Counted from the stretch's first letter, positions 31,834 through 43,805 are shown. The stretch is 64,000 bases of DNA from Ochrobactrum sp. BTU1 (GCA_018798825.1 CP076354.1:1240001-1304000), one strand, 5' to 3'. Made by a program: numbers and translations. Notes: generated by a model not told the origin, from the letters alone.

Positions 31834-32040
31834 GGGCAGGACGTTAAGTTTCTTATCCAAAAGGCCGCTCGGGGGCGTTTTGGGGTCCGCCGGACAGGTT
31901 ATTGCGCCGCATTAGGCTTCATATCGCTAATATTTCGCGGCAAAACTGTCATTTTCGTATGCCAGCATAGCGCCAGACATCAACAGTCGCTATTGAAGCA
32001 CATCCGAGTCGAAACGCAACACAATATTAAGGGATTCTCA

Positions 32041-32349
32041 ATGTCATCCACCACCACATCCACAGAGAACGATTCGCCGATTGTTCACCTGGTGATCGCC
32101 GACGTCTGGAACGAAGGTGAAGAGGAATCTATCGAAGTCCATATCCTGCTGAAATCCGATGAAGACGAAGATCTCGTTCAGACGGTTCTCGCGATCCTGG
32201 CGGAAGAAGGTTATCACGAAGCAGAGCTGGTCGAGATGGGTACCATCACGGAAGAACCAGAAGAAGAACCACACAAGAGCGCATGGCACACCGCCCTCAC
32301 CGGCGAAGTTGCATTGATTGAATTCGAAGGCGACGAAGAAGACGAATAA
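32041..32349 (+). CDS. Acidic hypothetical protein
   Basis: 102 residues, very rich in Glu and Asp (for example DEDEDLVQ, EEPEEEPHK, and an EGDEEDE tail) with a central region VHLVIADVWNEGEEESIEVH and VQTVLAILAEEGYHEAELVE that looks like a regular alpha/beta fold. No signal peptide, membrane segment or known motif was recognised. It is the only + strand gene in the 12.9-46.8 kb block, standing between the divergent rpsL and convergent rpoC, and it has its own terminator. Translation-factor-like or nucleic-acid mimicking roles are possible but unproven. Confidence 0.75.
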   Translation: MSSTTTSTENDSPIVHLVIADVWNEGEEESIEVHILLKSDEDEDLVQTVLAILAEEGYHEAELVEMGTITEEPEEEPHKSAWHTALTGEVALIEFEGDEEDE

Positions 32350-32405
32350 GTTCGACGCAAGCGAGCACCGAAAAATGTGGAGCATCTTCCGCTTTGCATA
32401 ATCTT

Positions 32406-32436
32406 CAAGGGCGGTTTTAAACTGCCCTTTCTTTTT
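32406..32436 (+). terminator. Terminator of the acidic hypothetical gene
   Basis: Stem AAGGGCGGTT with AACTGCCCTT (one G-T pair), short loop, then CTTTTTG on the + strand. Confidence 0.85.
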
Positions 32437-32446
32437 GAAATTTGCA

Positions 32447-32484
32447 TAACAAAAAGGCCGCCCCGAAAGGCGGCCTTTTCTTTG
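32447..32484. terminator. Bidirectional terminator after rpoC
   Basis: Eleven-base perfect stem AAAAGGCCGCC (32452-32462) with GGCGGCCTTTT (32469-32479). T-tracts on both strands; it ends the rpoBC transcript and backs up the preceding + strand terminator. Confidence 0.92.
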
Positions 32485-32499
32485 TTGATTGCTTTCCGA

Positions 32500-35400
32500 T
32501 TATTCGGCAGCGTTGTTGGTCATATCTGCCAGCATCACGTTGGCTTCCGAAGAACCGGTCGACTTGCGGCGCTCGTCGATGATCAGTTCGTCGCGAGCAG
32601 TTGCAATGCGACGGATCTGGTTGGTCATGCCACCTGTACCAGCCGGGATGAGACGACCGACGATGACGTTTTCCTTGAGACCCTGCAACGTATCCATCTT
32701 GCCTGCAACTGCAGCTTCGGTGAGTACGCGAGTGGTTTCCTGGAACGATGCCGCCGAGATGAACGAAGGAGTCTGAAGCGACGCCTTGGTAATACCAAGC
32801 AGAACCGGATTACCCGAACCTGGCTTCTTGCCTTCTTCGATCAGACGATCATTGATTTCGTCCAGTTCGATGCGGTCGACGTGATCGCCCGGAATGTAGC
32901 CGGTATCACCGGATTCCGTGATCTCGATCTTCTGCAGCATCTGACGAACAATCACTTCGATGTGCTTGTCGTTGATGAGAACGCCCTGCAAACGATAGAC
33001 TTCCTGGATTTCGTTCACGAGGTACGAAGCGAGTGCTTCAACGCCCTTGATCGCCAGAATGTCATGCGGTGCTGGGTTACCGTCGAGGATATATTCACCC
33101 TTTTCGATAACGTCGCCGTCCTGAAGATGGAACGGCTTGCCCTTAGGGATCAGATACTCAACAGGCTCGATCGTATCGTCGTTTGGCTCAATGATGATGC
33201 GACGCTTGTTCTTGTAATCGCGACCAAAACGAACGGTACCATCGATCTCTGCGATGACGGCGTGGTCCTTCGGACGACGAGCTTCAAACAGTTCCGCAAC
33301 GCGTGGCAGACCACCGGTAATATCCTTAGTCTTCGCGCTTTCCATCGGCAGACGCGCAATAACATCACCAGCATTAACATGTGCACCAGGCTCGAACGAA
33401 AGGATCGTTTCTACCGAAAGCAGGAAGCGAGCTTCGCCACCTTTCGACAGCTTCGCGATCTTGCCGCTCTTGTCCTTGATGACCATAGCAGGCTTGAGGT
33501 CCGCACCGCGTGGTGTCGAACGCCAGTCAATGATGACGCGCTTCGTGATACCGGTCGACTCGTCCGCTGTTTCCGAAACCGAAAGGCCATCAACGAGATC
33601 TTCGAACTCGATATAACCTTCAACTTCCGTCAAGATTGGACGGGTGTACGGATCCCATTCAGCAATACGCTGGCCGCGCTTGACTGCATCACCTTCGTCA
33701 ACGAACAGGCGTGAACCGTAGGTTACGCGGTGAACCGCACGTTCCTTGCCGGTCGAGTCGAGGATCAGGACAGCCATGTTACGGCCCATCACCACGAGAT
33801 TGCCATCGGAGTTGCGAACCACGTTGCGGTTACGCAGCTTGACAGTGCCTTCGTACGAAGCTTCCAGGTAAGACGAGTCAACAACCTGTGCAGTACCACC
33901 AAGGTGGAACGTACGCATGGTCAGCTGAGTGCCAGGCTCACCGATCGACTGAGCAGCGATAACGCCAACTGCTTCACCCTGGTTAACAGGCGTACCGCGT
34001 GCAAGGTCACGACCATAGCACTTGGCGCAAACGCCGTTACGGGTTTCACAGGTCAGAGCCGAACGAATACGGATCGACTGGATGCCGGCCTTCTCGATGA
34101 CTTCAACGTCCTTTTCCTCGATCATGCGGCCAGCTTCGACGATGACTTCGCCGGTTGCCGGATTGATGATCGGATCAAGTGCCGTACGGCCCAGAACGCG
34201 CTGTCCGATTGGAGCAACGATCTGACCAGCATCAACGATTGGCTGCATGGTGAGACCGATTTCGGCGCCACAATCGACTTCCGAAATAATCGCATCCTGT
34301 GCAACGTCAACGAGACGACGTGTCAGATAACCCGAGTTAGCGGTCTTCAACGCGGTATCGGCAAGACCCTTACGGGCACCGTGGGTCGAGTTGAAGTATT
34401 CGTTAACCGTCAGGCCTTCCTTGAAGTTCGAAATGATCGGGGTTTCGATGATTTCACCCGACGGTTTGGCCATAAGACCACGCATACCGCCCAGCTGACG
34501 CATCTGGTTGACCGAACCACGGGCACCCGAATGAGACATCATGTAGACCGAGTTCATCTGCTTCTGACGTCCGGTCACCGGATCGAATTCAACAGCCTTA
34601 ATGCGGGCCATCATTTCTTCGGTGATCTTGTCAGTCGCCTTACCCCAGGCATCAACGACCTTGTTGTACTTTTCGCCCTGAGTAATCAGACCGTCATTGT
34701 ACTGCTGTTCGTATTCAGTCGTTAGAGCTTCGGTTTCTGCAACGATCTTGGCCTTCGAGTCTGGAATGACCATGTCATCCTTACCGAAGGAAATACCGGC
34801 GCGACATGCATGGGCGAAGCCGAGCTGCATGATGCGATCGCAGAAGATAACCGTCTCTTTCTGACCGCAATGGCGGTAGACGTGGTCGATCATCTTGGAG
34901 ATGTTCTTCTTCGTCATCTCCTGATTGCAGATATCGAAAGGCACATTGGCGTGCTTCGGCAGAAGCTCACCAGTGATCATGCGACCAGGCGTGGTGTCAT
35001 AAACCTTGGAAACAGGCTTGCCTTCCGCATCAACCGTCTTGAAACGGCCTTTGATCTTGGTGTGCAGCGTGACAACCTTGTTCTCAAGTGCATGCTGAAG
35101 TTCGCCCATATCGGCAAACACCATGCCCTCACCCGGCTCCTTGTCTGCCACGATCGACAGATAGTAGAGGCCGAGAACCATGTCCTGCGAAGGAACGATG
35201 ATTGGTGCGCCATTCGCTGGGTGCAAGATGTTGTTGGTCGACATCATGAGCACGCGCGCTTCAAGCTGAGCTTCAAGCGACAGCGGAACGTGAACAGCCA
35301 TCTGGTCACCGTCGAAGTCAGCGTTGAAAGCTGTACAAACGAGCGGATGCAGCTGAATGGCCTTGCCTTCGATCAGCGTGGGTTCGAATGCCTGAATACC

Positions 35401-36702
35401 AAGACGGTGCAGCGTAGGCGCACGGTTCAGGAGAACCGGATGCTCACGGATGACTTCGTCGAGGATATCCCAAACTTCCGGACGTTCCTTTTCAACAAGC
35501 TTCTTCGCCTGCTTGACAGTCGAGGAGTAACCCTTGGCGTCAAGACGAGCGTAGATGAATGGCTTGAAGAGTTCGAGCGCCATCTTTTTCGGCAGGCCGC
35601 ACTGGTGCAGCTTCAGTTCAGGACCGGTCACGATAACCGAACGACCAGAATAGTCGACGCGCTTACCGAGAAGGTTCTGACGGAAACGACCCTGCTTACC
35701 CTTGAGCATGTCGGAGAGCGACTTCAACGGACGCTTGTTAGCACCGGTGATGACGCGGCCACGACGGCCGTTATCGAACAGCGCGTCAACAGCTTCCTGC
35801 AACATACGCTTTTCGTTACGGATAATGATGCCCGGAGCGCGCAGTTCAATGAGACGCTTCAGACGGTTGTTACGGTTAATCACACGACGGTAAAGGTCGT
35901 TGAGATCGGACGTAGCAAAACGACCGCCATCCAGTGGAACCAGAGGGCGCAGATCCGGTGGAATGACCGGAACGATCTTCATGATCATCCATTCAGGACG
36001 ATTGCCGGATTCCATGAAGTTCTCAACAATCTTGAGACGCTTCATCAGCTTCTTCGTCTTCAGTTCCGAAGTGGTTTCTGCAAGTTCAACGCGCAGGTCT
36101 GCAGCGATGTTTGGCAGATCCATCGAAGCCAGGAGTTCGAAGATAGCTTCTGCACCGATAAGGGCTGTGAACTGATCTTCGCCGAACTCGTCGACAGCGA
36201 TCATGTATTCTTCTTCCGAAAGAAGCTGATGCTCCTTAAGCGAAGTCAGACCTGGTTCGGTCACGATGTAGTTTTCGAAGTACAAGACGCGCTCGATATC
36301 CTTGAGCGTCATGTCCAGCAGCGTGCCGATGCGCGAAGGCAGCGACTTCAGAAACCAGATGTGAGCAACAGGCGCTGCGAGTTCGATGTGACCCATGCGC
36401 TCGCGACGAACGCGCGAGAGCGTGACTTCCACGCCGCACTTTTCGCAGATAATGCCCTTGTATTTCATACGCTTGTACTTGCCGCACAAGCATTCATAAT
36501 CCTTGATCGGGCCAAAGATACGCGCGCAGAAGAGACCATCGCGTTCAGGCTTGAACGTACGATAGTTGATCGTCTCCGGCTTCTTGATCTCGCCGTATGA
36601 CCAGGACAGAATCTTCTCAGGGCTGGCAATCGAGATTCTGATGGAATCGAACGTCTGTGCCGGAGCCTGAGGATTGAAAAGATTCATGACCTCTTGGTTC
36701 AT
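32500..36702 (-). CDS. rpoC: RNA polymerase beta' subunit
   Basis: 1400 residues. N-terminal zinc site with [13 protein letters not shown] and CEKCG (about residues 71-90), active-site magnesium motif [12 protein letters not shown] (about residue 460), trigger-loop and rim-helix regions, and the second zinc cluster with [16 protein letters not shown]. Length and order are typical of alphaproteobacteria. It follows rpoB after 209 bases that hold a strong hairpin. Confidence 0.98.
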   Translation of the reverse strand: MNQEVMNLFNPQAPAQTFDSIRISIASPEKILSWSYGEIKKPETINYRTFKPERDGLFCARIFGPIKDYECLCGKYKRMKYKGIICEKCGVEVTLSRVRRERMGHIELAAPVAHIWFLKSLPSRIGTLLDMTLKDIERVLYFENYIVTEPGLTSLKEHQLLSEEEYMIAVDEFGEDQFTALIGAEAIFELLASMDLPNIAADLRVELAETTSELKTKKLMKRLKIVENFMESGNRPEWMIMKIVPVIPPDLRPLVPLDGGRFATSDLNDLYRRVINRNNRLKRLIELRAPGIIIRNEKRMLQEAVDALFDNGRRGRVITGANKRPLKSLSDMLKGKQGRFRQNLLGKRVDYSGRSVIVTGPELKLHQCGLPKKMALELFKPFIYARLDAKGYSSTVKQAKKLVEKERPEVWDILDEVIREHPVLLNRAPTLHRLGIQAFEPTLIEGKAIQLHPLVCTAFNADFDGDQMAVHVPLSLEAQLEARVLMMSTNNILHPANGAPIIVPSQDMVLGLYYLSIVADKEPGEGMVFADMGELQHALENKVVTLHTKIKGRFKTVDAEGKPVSKVYDTTPGRMITGELLPKHANVPFDICNQEMTKKNISKMIDHVYRHCGQKETVIFCDRIMQLGFAHACRAGISFGKDDMVIPDSKAKIVAETEALTTEYEQQYNDGLITQGEKYNKVVDAWGKATDKITEEMMARIKAVEFDPVTGRQKQMNSVYMMSHSGARGSVNQMRQLGGMRGLMAKPSGEIIETPIISNFKEGLTVNEYFNSTHGARKGLADTALKTANSGYLTRRLVDVAQDAIISEVDCGAEIGLTMQPIVDAGQIVAPIGQRVLGRTALDPIINPATGEVIVEAGRMIEEKDVEVIEKAGIQSIRIRSALTCETRNGVCAKCYGRDLARGTPVNQGEAVGVIAAQSIGEPGTQLTMRTFHLGGTAQVVDSSYLEASYEGTVKLRNRNVVRNSDGNLVVMGRNMAVLILDSTGKERAVHRVTYGSRLFVDEGDAVKRGQRIAEWDPYTRPILTEVEGYIEFEDLVDGLSVSETADESTGITKRVIIDWRSTPRGADLKPAMVIKDKSGKIAKLSKGGEARFLLSVETILSFEPGAHVNAGDVIARLPMESAKTKDITGGLPRVAELFEARRPKDHAVIAEIDGTVRFGRDYKNKRRIIIEPNDDTIEPVEYLIPKGKPFHLQDGDVIEKGEYILDGNPAPHDILAIKGVEALASYLVNEIQEVYRLQGVLINDKHIEVIVRQMLQKIEITESGDTGYIPGDHVDRIELDEINDRLIEEGKKPGSGNPVLLGITKASLQTPSFISAASFQETTRVLTEAAVAGKMDTLQGLKENVIVGRLIPAGTGGMTNQIRRIATARDELIIDERRKSTGSSEANVMLADMTNNAAE

Positions 36703-36869
36703 GCCGTTCTCCTTGAGGGCGATCCGCCGCCCTGTGTGTCGTCGATGACAGGCTGAAAGTCCCTGCCATCTTGAAAAGAAATCGCGGTATTAAGCAGTTT
36801 GAAACTGCACATTCCGTTTCAGCATTTCCGTTACGCAAATCACTTCTTGCATTGTCTGGAAACACCTTA

Positions 36870-36914
36870 CGGGCGCGCCACGGCAATACCATGGCGCGCC
36901 TTGATGTTTTTTTA
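36870..36914 (+). other. Hairpin in the rpoB-rpoC spacer
   Basis: Nine-base perfect stem GGCGCGCCA (36872-36880) with TGGCGCGCC (36892-36900), 11-base loop, then TTGATG and a run of seven T on the + strand. On the gene strand the run of A precedes the stem and no T-tract follows, so it should not end rpoB transcripts. It could be an RNase III-type processing site or an antisense terminator. Confidence 0.6.
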
Positions 36915-39900
36915 TTCCGCCGCGTCCGGAAGTGCCGGCTGCTCGTCACGTGTGTCGTCCAGCTCAACATTGAGACCGAGCGAACGCATTTCCTTGACCA
37001 GAACGTTGAAGCTTTCTGGAATACCAGCTTCGAACGTATCGTCACCACGAACGATGGCTTCATAGACCTTGGTACGGCCGGCAACGTCGTCGGACTTGAC
37101 CGTAAGCATTTCCTGCAGCGTGTAAGCTGCACCGTATGCTTCCAGAGCCCAGACCTCCATTTCACCGAAGCGCTGACCACCGAACTGCGCCTTACCACCA
37201 AGCGGCTGCTGAGTGACGAGCGAGTAAGGTCCGATCGAACGAGCATGGATCTTGTCGTCAACCAGGTGGTGGAGCTTCAACATATAGATGTAGCCCATCG
37301 TCACCTGACGGTCGAACGGCTCACCCGTACGTCCATCATACAACGTCGACTGACCCGAGGTCGCAAGACCTGCATCCGTCAACATCGCATTGATGTCAGC
37401 TTCCACCGCACCGTCGAAGACCGGCGTCGCGATAGACACGCCGCGCTTGACCTGGTTCGCCAGCATTATGACTGAATCATCGTCATAAGAGCGAACAGGC
37501 TCATTGCGGTCATTGTCCGGATAGATGTGCTCGAGCGTATCACGCAGCGGCTGAATGTCTGCCGTCTTGCGATAAACATCGATCAGCTCACCGATCTTCT
37601 TGCCCATACCTGCGCAAGCCCAGCCAAGATGTGTTTCCAGAATCTGGCCCACATTCATACGGCTCGGCACGCCAAGCGGGTTAAGAACGATATCGGCATG
37701 TGTACCGTCTTCGAGGAATGGCATGTCTTCGACAGGAAGAATGCGGGAAACCACACCCTTATTGCCGTGACGGCCAGCCATCTTATCACCCGGCTGGATC
37801 TTGCGCTTAACAGCGACAAAGACCTTGACCATCTTCATGACGCCTGGAGGCATCTCGTCGCCGCGCTGAACCTTTTCGACCTTGTCCATGAAGCGTGCTT
37901 CAAGCAGCTTCTTGGATTCGTCGTACTGGCCGCGCAGAGCTTCGAGTTCACCCTGCTGCTTTTCATCTTCAACAGCAAACTGCCACCACTGCGAACGCGG
38001 ATACTCGGTCATGATATCGCGAGTAATGGTCGTGCCCTTCTTGAAGCCCTTAGGGCCTGCAGCAGCAACCTTACCATCGATCATGTCGGCGAGACGGCCG
38101 TAAACGTTACGGTCGAGAATAGCCTGTTCGTCGTCACGGTCCTTGGCAAGACGTTCGATCTCTTCGCGTTCGATCGCCATTGCACGTTCGTCTTTTTCAA
38201 CGCCGTGGCGATTGAAAACGCGAACTTCAACAACGGTACCGTAAGTACCTGGAGGCATACGCATCGAGGTATCACGAACATCGGACGCCTTTTCACCGAA
38301 GATAGCGCGCAGAAGCTTTTCTTCAGGCGTCATCGGGCTTTCGCCCTTCGGTGTGATCTTACCGACAAGGATGTCGCCAGGATGCACTTCAGCACCGATA
38401 TAAACGATACCTGCTTCGTCGAGATTCTTCAGCGCTTCTTCCGACACATTCGGAATATCACGTGTGATTTCCTCAGGTCCAAGCTTCGTGTCGCGGGCGG
38501 CGACTTCAAATTCCTCAATGTGGATCGAGGTGAAGACGTCGTCCGAAACAATCTTCTCGGAAAGAAGGATCGAATCTTCGTAGTTATAGCCATTCCAAGG
38601 CATGAACGCGACAAGCACGTTACGACCAAGAGCCAGATCGCCCAGATCAGTCGATGGGCCATCAGCAATGATGTCGCCCTTACCGATAGGATCACCAACG
38701 CGTACAAGCGGACGCTGGTTGATACAGGTGCTCTGGTTCGAGCGCTGGAACTTCTGCAGACGATAGATATCAACGCCAGACTTAGAAGGATCGAGGTCCT
38801 CAGTAGCGCGAATAACGATACGCGTTGCGTCAACCTGGTCAACCACACCACCACGGCGAGCGGCAATAGCAGCACCTGAGTCACGTGCAACAACTGCTTC
38901 CATACCGGTTCCAACGAACGGAGCTTCCGCACGAACGAGTGGAACGGCCTGACGCTGCATGTTCGAACCCATGAGAGCACGGTTAGCATCGTCGTTTTCA
39001 AGGAACGGAATAAGAGCTGCTGCAACCGAAACGAGCTGCTTCGGCGAAACGTCCATCAGGTCCACGTTTTCACGCGGAGCCATCATAACTTCGCCTGCGT
39101 GACGGCAGATGACGAATTCGTCAACAAAACCGCCCTGCTCGTCCAGCTCAACGTTTGCCTGAGCAACCGAGTGCTTCGCTTCTTCCATAGCCGAAAGGTA
39201 AACAACGTCGCTCGTTACCTTGCCGTCGACAACCTTACGATACGGGCTTTCAATAAAGCCGTACTTGTTGACGCGGGCAAAAGTTGCAAGCGAATTGATC
39301 AGACCGATATTCGGGCCCTCCGGCGTTTCAATCGGGCAGATACGGCCATAGTGGGTCGGATGCACGTCGCGGACTTCGAAGCCAGCACGCTCACGGGTAA
39401 GACCACCGGGTCCAAGAGCCGAAAGACGGCGCTTGTGGGTGATTTCCGAAAGCGGGTTGGTCTGATCCATAAACTGCGACAGCTGCGAAGAACCGAAGAA
39501 CTCGCGCACTGCTGCGGCTGCAGGCTTCGCGTTAATCAGATCCTGCGGCATAACCGTGTCGATTTCGATCGAGGACATACGTTCCTTGATCGCACGCTCC
39601 ATACGGAGCAAACCAACGCGGTACTGATTTTCCATCAGTTCGCCAACCGAACGCACACGACGGTTACCGAGGTTATCGATGTCATCAACTTCGCCGCGGC
39701 CATCGCGCAGTTCAACCAGCATCTTGACCACAGCAAGGATATCTTCCTTGCGCAGAACACGCACGGTGTCTTCTGCATCCAGATCAAGACGCATGTTCAT
39801 CTTCACGCGACCAACAGCAGAAAGGTCATAGCGTTCCGAATCGAAGAACAGCGAATGGAACATGGCTTCAGCCGAGTCCATTGTCGGCGGCTCACCTGGA

Positions 39901-41042
39901 CGCATAACGCGATAGATGTCGAACAGAGCTTCCTGACGACTTTCGTTCTTGTCGACAGCGAGCGTGTTGCGGATATACGCACCGATATTGACATGGTCGA
40001 TATCGAGAACGTTGATCTCTTCAACACCGGTGTCGAGAAGCGTCTTGAGAACCTTTTCGTCGATTTCGTCACCAGCTTCCAGATAAATCTCGCCGGTAGC
40101 GTAATTGACGATGTCTTCTGCAAGGTACGAGCCGAACAGATCGTCTTCAGTCGCCTTGATAGCCTTGAGGCCCTTCTCAGCGAGCTGCTTTGCCGAGCGA
40201 GCGGTCAACTTCTTGCCAGCTTCGAGAACGACTTCTCCGGTGTCCGCATCGACGAGATCAGAAATGATCTTCATACCCTTGAAGCGGTCAGCCGAATAAG
40301 GAATGCGCCAGTTATCACCGTCACGCGAATAGGTGACAGTTTTATAGAACGTCGACAGAATCTCTTCGCCGTCCATGCCAAGCGCCATCAACAGCGTCGT
40401 AGCTGGAAGCTTACGGCGACGGTCGATACGTGCATAGACTACGTCCTTGGCATCGAATTCGATGTCAAGCCACGAACCGCGATAAGGAATAACGCGAGCT
40501 GCGAACAAAAGCTTACCCGACGAATGGGTTTTGCCCTTGTCGTGATCGAAGAATACGCCCGGCGAACGGTGCATCTGCGAAACGATAACGCGTTCTGTAC
40601 CGTTGACGATGAAGGTGCCGTTGTCCGTCATGAGCGGCATATCGCCCATGTAAACGTCCTGCTCCTTAATGTCCTTGATGGACTTCGCACCGGTATCTTC
40701 ATCAATATCGAACACGATCAGACGCAGCGTCACCTTGAGAGGTGCCGAATACGTCAAATCGCGCTGACGGCATTCGTCAACGTCGAATTTTGGTGCATCG
40801 AATTCGTAGCGAACGAATTCGAGCATTGAAGCGCCGGAGAAATCCTGAATTGGGAAAACAGACTTGAAAACCGCCTGCAAACCCTCGTCAGAACGCCCGC
40901 CAGCTGGTTCCTCAACCATGAGGAACTGGTCGTAAGATGCCTTTTGAACCTCGATGAGGTTAGGCATTTCCGCGACCTCGGGAATCTTGCCGAAAAATTT
41001 GCGTACGCGCTTGCGACCATTGAAAGAATGGGTCTGAGCCAT
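36912..41042 (-). CDS. rpoB: RNA polymerase beta subunit
   Basis: 1376 residues. The rifampicin region reads [20 protein letters not shown] followed by [11 protein letters not shown], i.e. the wild-type, sensitive form. The C-terminal clamp-connector part includes [20 protein letters not shown]. It forms the catalytic core with RpoC. It follows rplL after a 291-base, hairpin-rich spacer. Confidence 0.98.
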   Translation of the reverse strand: MAQTHSFNGRKRVRKFFGKIPEVAEMPNLIEVQKASYDQFLMVEEPAGGRSDEGLQAVFKSVFPIQDFSGASMLEFVRYEFDAPKFDVDECRQRDLTYSAPLKVTLRLIVFDIDEDTGAKSIKDIKEQDVYMGDMPLMTDNGTFIVNGTERVIVSQMHRSPGVFFDHDKGKTHSSGKLLFAARVIPYRGSWLDIEFDAKDVVYARIDRRRKLPATTLLMALGMDGEEILSTFYKTVTYSRDGDNWRIPYSADRFKGMKIISDLVDADTGEVVLEAGKKLTARSAKQLAEKGLKAIKATEDDLFGSYLAEDIVNYATGEIYLEAGDEIDEKVLKTLLDTGVEEINVLDIDHVNIGAYIRNTLAVDKNESRQEALFDIYRVMRPGEPPTMDSAEAMFHSLFFDSERYDLSAVGRVKMNMRLDLDAEDTVRVLRKEDILAVVKMLVELRDGRGEVDDIDNLGNRRVRSVGELMENQYRVGLLRMERAIKERMSSIEIDTVMPQDLINAKPAAAAVREFFGSSQLSQFMDQTNPLSEITHKRRLSALGPGGLTRERAGFEVRDVHPTHYGRICPIETPEGPNIGLINSLATFARVNKYGFIESPYRKVVDGKVTSDVVYLSAMEEAKHSVAQANVELDEQGGFVDEFVICRHAGEVMMAPRENVDLMDVSPKQLVSVAAALIPFLENDDANRALMGSNMQRQAVPLVRAEAPFVGTGMEAVVARDSGAAIAARRGGVVDQVDATRIVIRATEDLDPSKSGVDIYRLQKFQRSNQSTCINQRPLVRVGDPIGKGDIIADGPSTDLGDLALGRNVLVAFMPWNGYNYEDSILLSEKIVSDDVFTSIHIEEFEVAARDTKLGPEEITRDIPNVSEEALKNLDEAGIVYIGAEVHPGDILVGKITPKGESPMTPEEKLLRAIFGEKASDVRDTSMRMPPGTYGTVVEVRVFNRHGVEKDERAMAIEREEIERLAKDRDDEQAILDRNVYGRLADMIDGKVAAAGPKGFKKGTTITRDIMTEYPRSQWWQFAVEDEKQQGELEALRGQYDESKKLLEARFMDKVEKVQRGDEMPPGVMKMVKVFVAVKRKIQPGDKMAGRHGNKGVVSRILPVEDMPFLEDGTHADIVLNPLGVPSRMNVGQILETHLGWACAGMGKKIGELIDVYRKTADIQPLRDTLEHIYPDNDRNEPVRSYDDDSVIMLANQVKRGVSIATPVFDGAVEADINAMLTDAGLATSGQSTLYDGRTGEPFDRQVTMGYIYMLKLHHLVDDKIHARSIGPYSLVTQQPLGGKAQFGGQRFGEMEVWALEAYGAAYTLQEMLTVKSDDVAGRTKVYEAIVRGDDTFEAGIPESFNVLVKEMRSLGLNVELDDTRDEQPALPDAAE

Positions 41043-41333
41043 CGTCGCTCCTCGTTCTATAGCCTTACGGCTTGCTCACGCCTTGCGGCCTTTATCGTGC
41101 GCCGCCTTTCGGCGGTCCTTCTAACGGGCTAAAACCCGTTTTCTGAAAGCCCCTTCAAGGCCATCAGAAAAAGGGTTCAACAGGATCAGAACGCTCTTCA
41201 AATATCCGTTCCGATTATAAGATGCACAAATCAAAGCAAATTCCGCACTTTTCGTTTCTTTTCATGCATTTACTCCAGATGCAAGTCCAGAGTGAAACCG
41301 ACGGACGGAAACCGTCCGTCGGAATTTTCGAAC
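41043..41333 (-). promoter_or_regulatory. rplL-rpoB spacer with attenuator-like hairpins
   Basis: Just after the rplL stop lies an 11-base perfect stem CCGACGGACGG (41298-41308) with CCGTCCGTCGG (41312-41322) and a three-base loop, followed on the gene strand by TTTCACTC: a weak intrinsic terminator. Nearer rpoB are CCGCC-TTTC-GGCGG (41102-41115; GAAA tetraloop on the gene strand) and AACGGG (41123-41128) with CCCGTT (41135-41140). In E. coli this spacer carries an attenuator and an RNase III site; a similar role is inferred. Confidence 0.6.
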
Positions 41334-41708
41334 TTACTTGAGTTCGACCTTAGCGCCAGCTGCTTCGAGCTGTGCCTTGATCTTCTCAGCTTCGTCCTTC
41401 GAAGCGCCTTCCTTAACTGCCTTTGGAGCAGCTTCAACAAGGTCCTTAGCTTCCTTGAGGCCGAGACCGGTGATTGCGCGAACTTCCTTGATCACGTTGA
41501 TCTTGTTTGCGCCACCGTCAGCGAGGACGACGTCGAATTCAGTCTTTTCTTCAGCAGCAGCAGCTGGAGCAGCGCCACCAGCAGCAGCAACTGCTACAGG
41601 AGCAGCAGCCGAAACGCCCCACTTCTCTTCGAGAAGCTTCGAAAGCTCTGCAGCTTCGAGAACGGTCAGTGCCGACAGGTCGTCAACGATCTTTGCGAGA
41701 TCAGCCAT
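41334..41708 (-). CDS. rplL: 50S ribosomal protein L7/L12
   Basis: 124 residues; N-terminal dimerisation part ([20 protein letters not shown]), Ala-rich hinge with [18 protein letters not shown], and C-terminal domain with [20 protein letters not shown]. It forms the flexible stalk that recruits GTPase factors. It follows rplJ after 52 bases; the two are usually co-translated at different levels. Confidence 0.98.
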   Translation of the reverse strand: MADLAKIVDDLSALTVLEAAELSKLLEEKWGVSAAAPVAVAAAGGAAPAAAAEEKTEFDVVLADGGANKINVIKEVRAITGLGLKEAKDLVEAAPKAVKEGASKDEAEKIKAQLEAAGAKVELK

Positions 41709-41760
41709 TTTGGTATTTCCTTAGTTTCAAGGTTTGAACAATTGACAGCGAAAAACGGCC

Positions 41761-42279
41761 TTACGCCGCCTCGTTCTTCCGGGCGTGCGCGCCAATAACG
41801 CGAGCGATCTGGCCCGCTGGTGCGCTGGTAAGTACTGCGAGACGCTGAGCCGGGGTCTGGATCATTCCAACCAGCTTTGCGCGCAGTTCGTCGAGCGATG
41901 GGAGCGAAGCAAGCGACTTTACGCCATCGGCGTTAAGTGTCGTTGCGCCCATTGCACCGCCGAGGATAACGAGCTTGTCGTTAGCCTTAGCGAATTCGAC
42001 GGCTACTTTCGGAGCGGTAATTGGGTCGTTTGCATAAGCAACAACCGTCTGACCTGTAAACAGATCAGAGATACCTTCCGATTCCGTGCCCTGAAGAGCG
42101 ATCTTGGCAAGGCGGTTCTTCGCGACTTTAACGGTACCACCAGCATCGCGCATCTTTGAGCGAAGATCGCTCATCTGCGCAACAGTGAGACCGGTATAGT
42201 GGGCCACGACGACCGAACCGGAATCTTTAAAAGCTCCGTTCAGCCACGAGACAAATTCGCGTTTTTCCGCTCTATCCAC
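41761..42279 (-). CDS. rplJ: 50S ribosomal protein L10
   Basis: 172 residues, starting at a GTG (42279-42277) with a GGAGAGAG ribosome site six bases upstream; first residues [17 protein letters not shown]. It forms the stalk base that holds L7/L12 dimers. In E. coli L10-L7/L12 represses this operon by binding the rplJ leader; the structured spacer upstream agrees with such control. Confidence 0.97.
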   Translation of the reverse strand: MDRAEKREFVSWLNGAFKDSGSVVVAHYTGLTVAQMSDLRSKMRDAGGTVKVAKNRLAKIALQGTESEGISDLFTGQTVVAYANDPITAPKVAVEFAKANDKLVILGGAMGATTLNADGVKSLASLPSLDELRAKLVGMIQTPAQRLAVLTSAPAGQIARVIGAHARKNEAA

Positions 42280-42670
42280 TGTCTCTCTCCAGTAGACAGG
42301 ACCACATGGTCCTGCCGGGTTGCCTTTGCCGGACGAACTTCACAGTCAGTCCGACGTTCGAGGATCCTGTCCCCTTCAGCTATCCTGGAAACCAGGCATC
42401 ACTCAAAGGCAACTACGGTTCAAACCTTGCATGCACATTCATGCGAAACAGGGTTATTCCACGTCTCATGCAGGCCATATGTTTAAGGACAATCACCCGA
42501 AGATGAATGTCCGCCTGCAATCTCGGACAGGATAACCGGACTTTCGTCCGGCTATCCGGATCTTGCGATCCGGAATTCTTGCACTTTTGACCGCTTTCAC
42601 GATGCAGGTGTACCACCATTCGCCCTTCTCGAAGAAAGGCTAAGCTCCGGCGAGCCGGAGCCTAAATAAC
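42280..42670 (-). promoter_or_regulatory. Structured rplA-rplJ spacer (candidate L10 leader)
   Basis: 391 non-coding bases. Near rplJ: an eight-base inverted repeat CAGGACCA-CA-TGGTCCTG (about 42298-42315) just before the ribosome site, and a perfect ten-base long-range pairing between GTTGCCTTTG (42319-42328) and CAAAGGCAAC (42404-42413), enclosing smaller hairpins. Near rplA: GCTCCGG (42644-42650) with CCGGAGC (42655-42661), and two tandem stems (42530-42557 and 42556-42573) closed by GAAA and GCAA tetraloops on the gene strand. Fits a ribosomal-protein autoregulatory leader. Confidence 0.65.
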
Positions 42671-43372
42671 TTAAGCGACAACCTTAACGGTTGACGGGTC
42701 GACCTTGACGCCAACGCCCATGGTCGAAGAAATCGATACGCGCTTGACGTATTCACCCTTAGCAGCCGAAGGCTTAGCCTTGATAACTGCATCGGCAAAA
42801 GCCTTGATGTTTTCTTCGAGCTTCTGGTTGTCGAAGGAAACCTTGCCAATACCGGCGTGGATGATACCAGCCTTTTCAACGCGGAATTCAACTGCGCCGC
42901 CCTTAGAAGCGGTAACTGCAGCTGCAACGTCGACAGTAACAGTACCAACCTTAGGGTTTGGCATCAGGCCACGCGGGCCGAGCACCTTACCAAGACGACC
43001 AACGAGTGGCATCATGTCTGGGGTTGCAATGCAACGATCAAAGTCGATCTTGCCGCCGTTGACGATTTCGAACAGTTCTTCCGCACCAACGATGTCAGCG
43101 CCAGCCTTCTTGGCTTCTTCAGCCTTGTCGCCGCGTGCAAAAACAGCAACGCGAACAGTACGGCCGGTGCCGTTTGGAAGGTTAACAACGCCACGAACCA
43201 TCTGATCAGCATGACGTGGGTCAACGCCGAGGTTCATTGCGATTTCGATGGTTTCGTCGAACTTGGCAACTGCACGTTCCTTAACCAGGCCGATAGCATC
43301 GGACAGGTCATAGAGCTTGTTGACGTCAACGCCTTCGCGGATCTTAGCTACACGCTTGGAAATCTTTGCCAT
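42671..43372 (-). CDS. rplA: 50S ribosomal protein L1
   Basis: 233 residues; [20 protein letters not shown] start and the L1 signature region with [21 protein letters not shown]1 forms the mobile stalk at the E site and in E. coli represses the rplKA operon. It begins four bases after the rplK stop, so the two are coupled. Confidence 0.98.
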   Translation of the reverse strand: MAKISKRVAKIREGVDVNKLYDLSDAIGLVKERAVAKFDETIEIAMNLGVDPRHADQMVRGVVNLPNGTGRTVRVAVFARGDKAEEAKKAGADIVGAEELFEIVNGGKIDFDRCIATPDMMPLVGRLGKVLGPRGLMPNPKVGTVTVDVAAAVTASKGGAVEFRVEKAGIIHAGIGKVSFDNQKLEENIKAFADAVIKAKPSAAKGEYVKRVSISSTMGVGVKVDPSTVKVVA

Positions 43373-43376
43373 GGTC

Positions 43377-43805
43377 TTAGCTCACCACTTCCAGGCCCAT
43401 CGAACGGGCAGAACCTTCGATCATACGCATAGCCGCTTCCACGTCAGATGCGTTCAGATCCTTCATCTTAACAAGAGCGATTTCGCGAACTTTATCACGC
43501 GCAATCGTGCCTGCCTTTTCCTTGCCAGGCGCCTTGGAACCCGACTTAAGGTTGGCAGCCTTCTTAAGGAAGTAGGTTACCGGAGGGGTCTTCATCACAA
43601 AAGTGAAAGACTTGTCCTGGTAGTATGTGATCACGACTGGAATCGGCGAACCTTTTTCCAGTTCCTGTGTGGCAGCGTTAAATGCCTTACAGAATTCCAT
43701 GATGTTGATGCCGCGCTGACCCAGAGCTGGGCCAATCGGAGGCGATGGGTTGGCCGCACCTGCTGCTACCTGGAGCTTCAGCTGGCCTGCAATTTTCTTA
43801 GCCAT
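43377..43805 (-). CDS. rplK: 50S ribosomal protein L11
   Basis: 142 residues; [20 protein letters not shown] and the C-terminal RNA-binding part [16 protein letters not shown]. It forms the GTPase-associated centre with L10 and is needed for RelA-type stringent sensing. It follows nusG after 184 bases containing small dyads (two CCGGAAA-CCGG-type repeats near 43834 and 43855) but no clear terminator. Confidence 0.98.
   Translation of the reverse strand: MAKKIAGQLKLQVAAGAANPSPPIGPALGQRGINIMEFCKAFNAATQELEKGSPIPVVITYYQDKSFTFVMKTPPVTYFLKKAANLKSGSKAPGKEKAGTIARDKVREIALVKMKDLNASDVEAAMRMIEGSARSMGLEVVS

Noticed and set aside
31741..32040. Upstream extension of the acidic hypothetical gene by 100 codons
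   Set aside because: It would cover the rpsL promoter and has basic, unrelated composition; the ATG at 32041 starts the acidic protein.
34810..40829. Antisense frames of 596 and 576 codons opposite rpoC (34810-36600) and rpoB (39099-40829)
   Set aside because: Same register effect as above; no ribosome site or family similarity. The same holds for long frames opposite alaS and recA.
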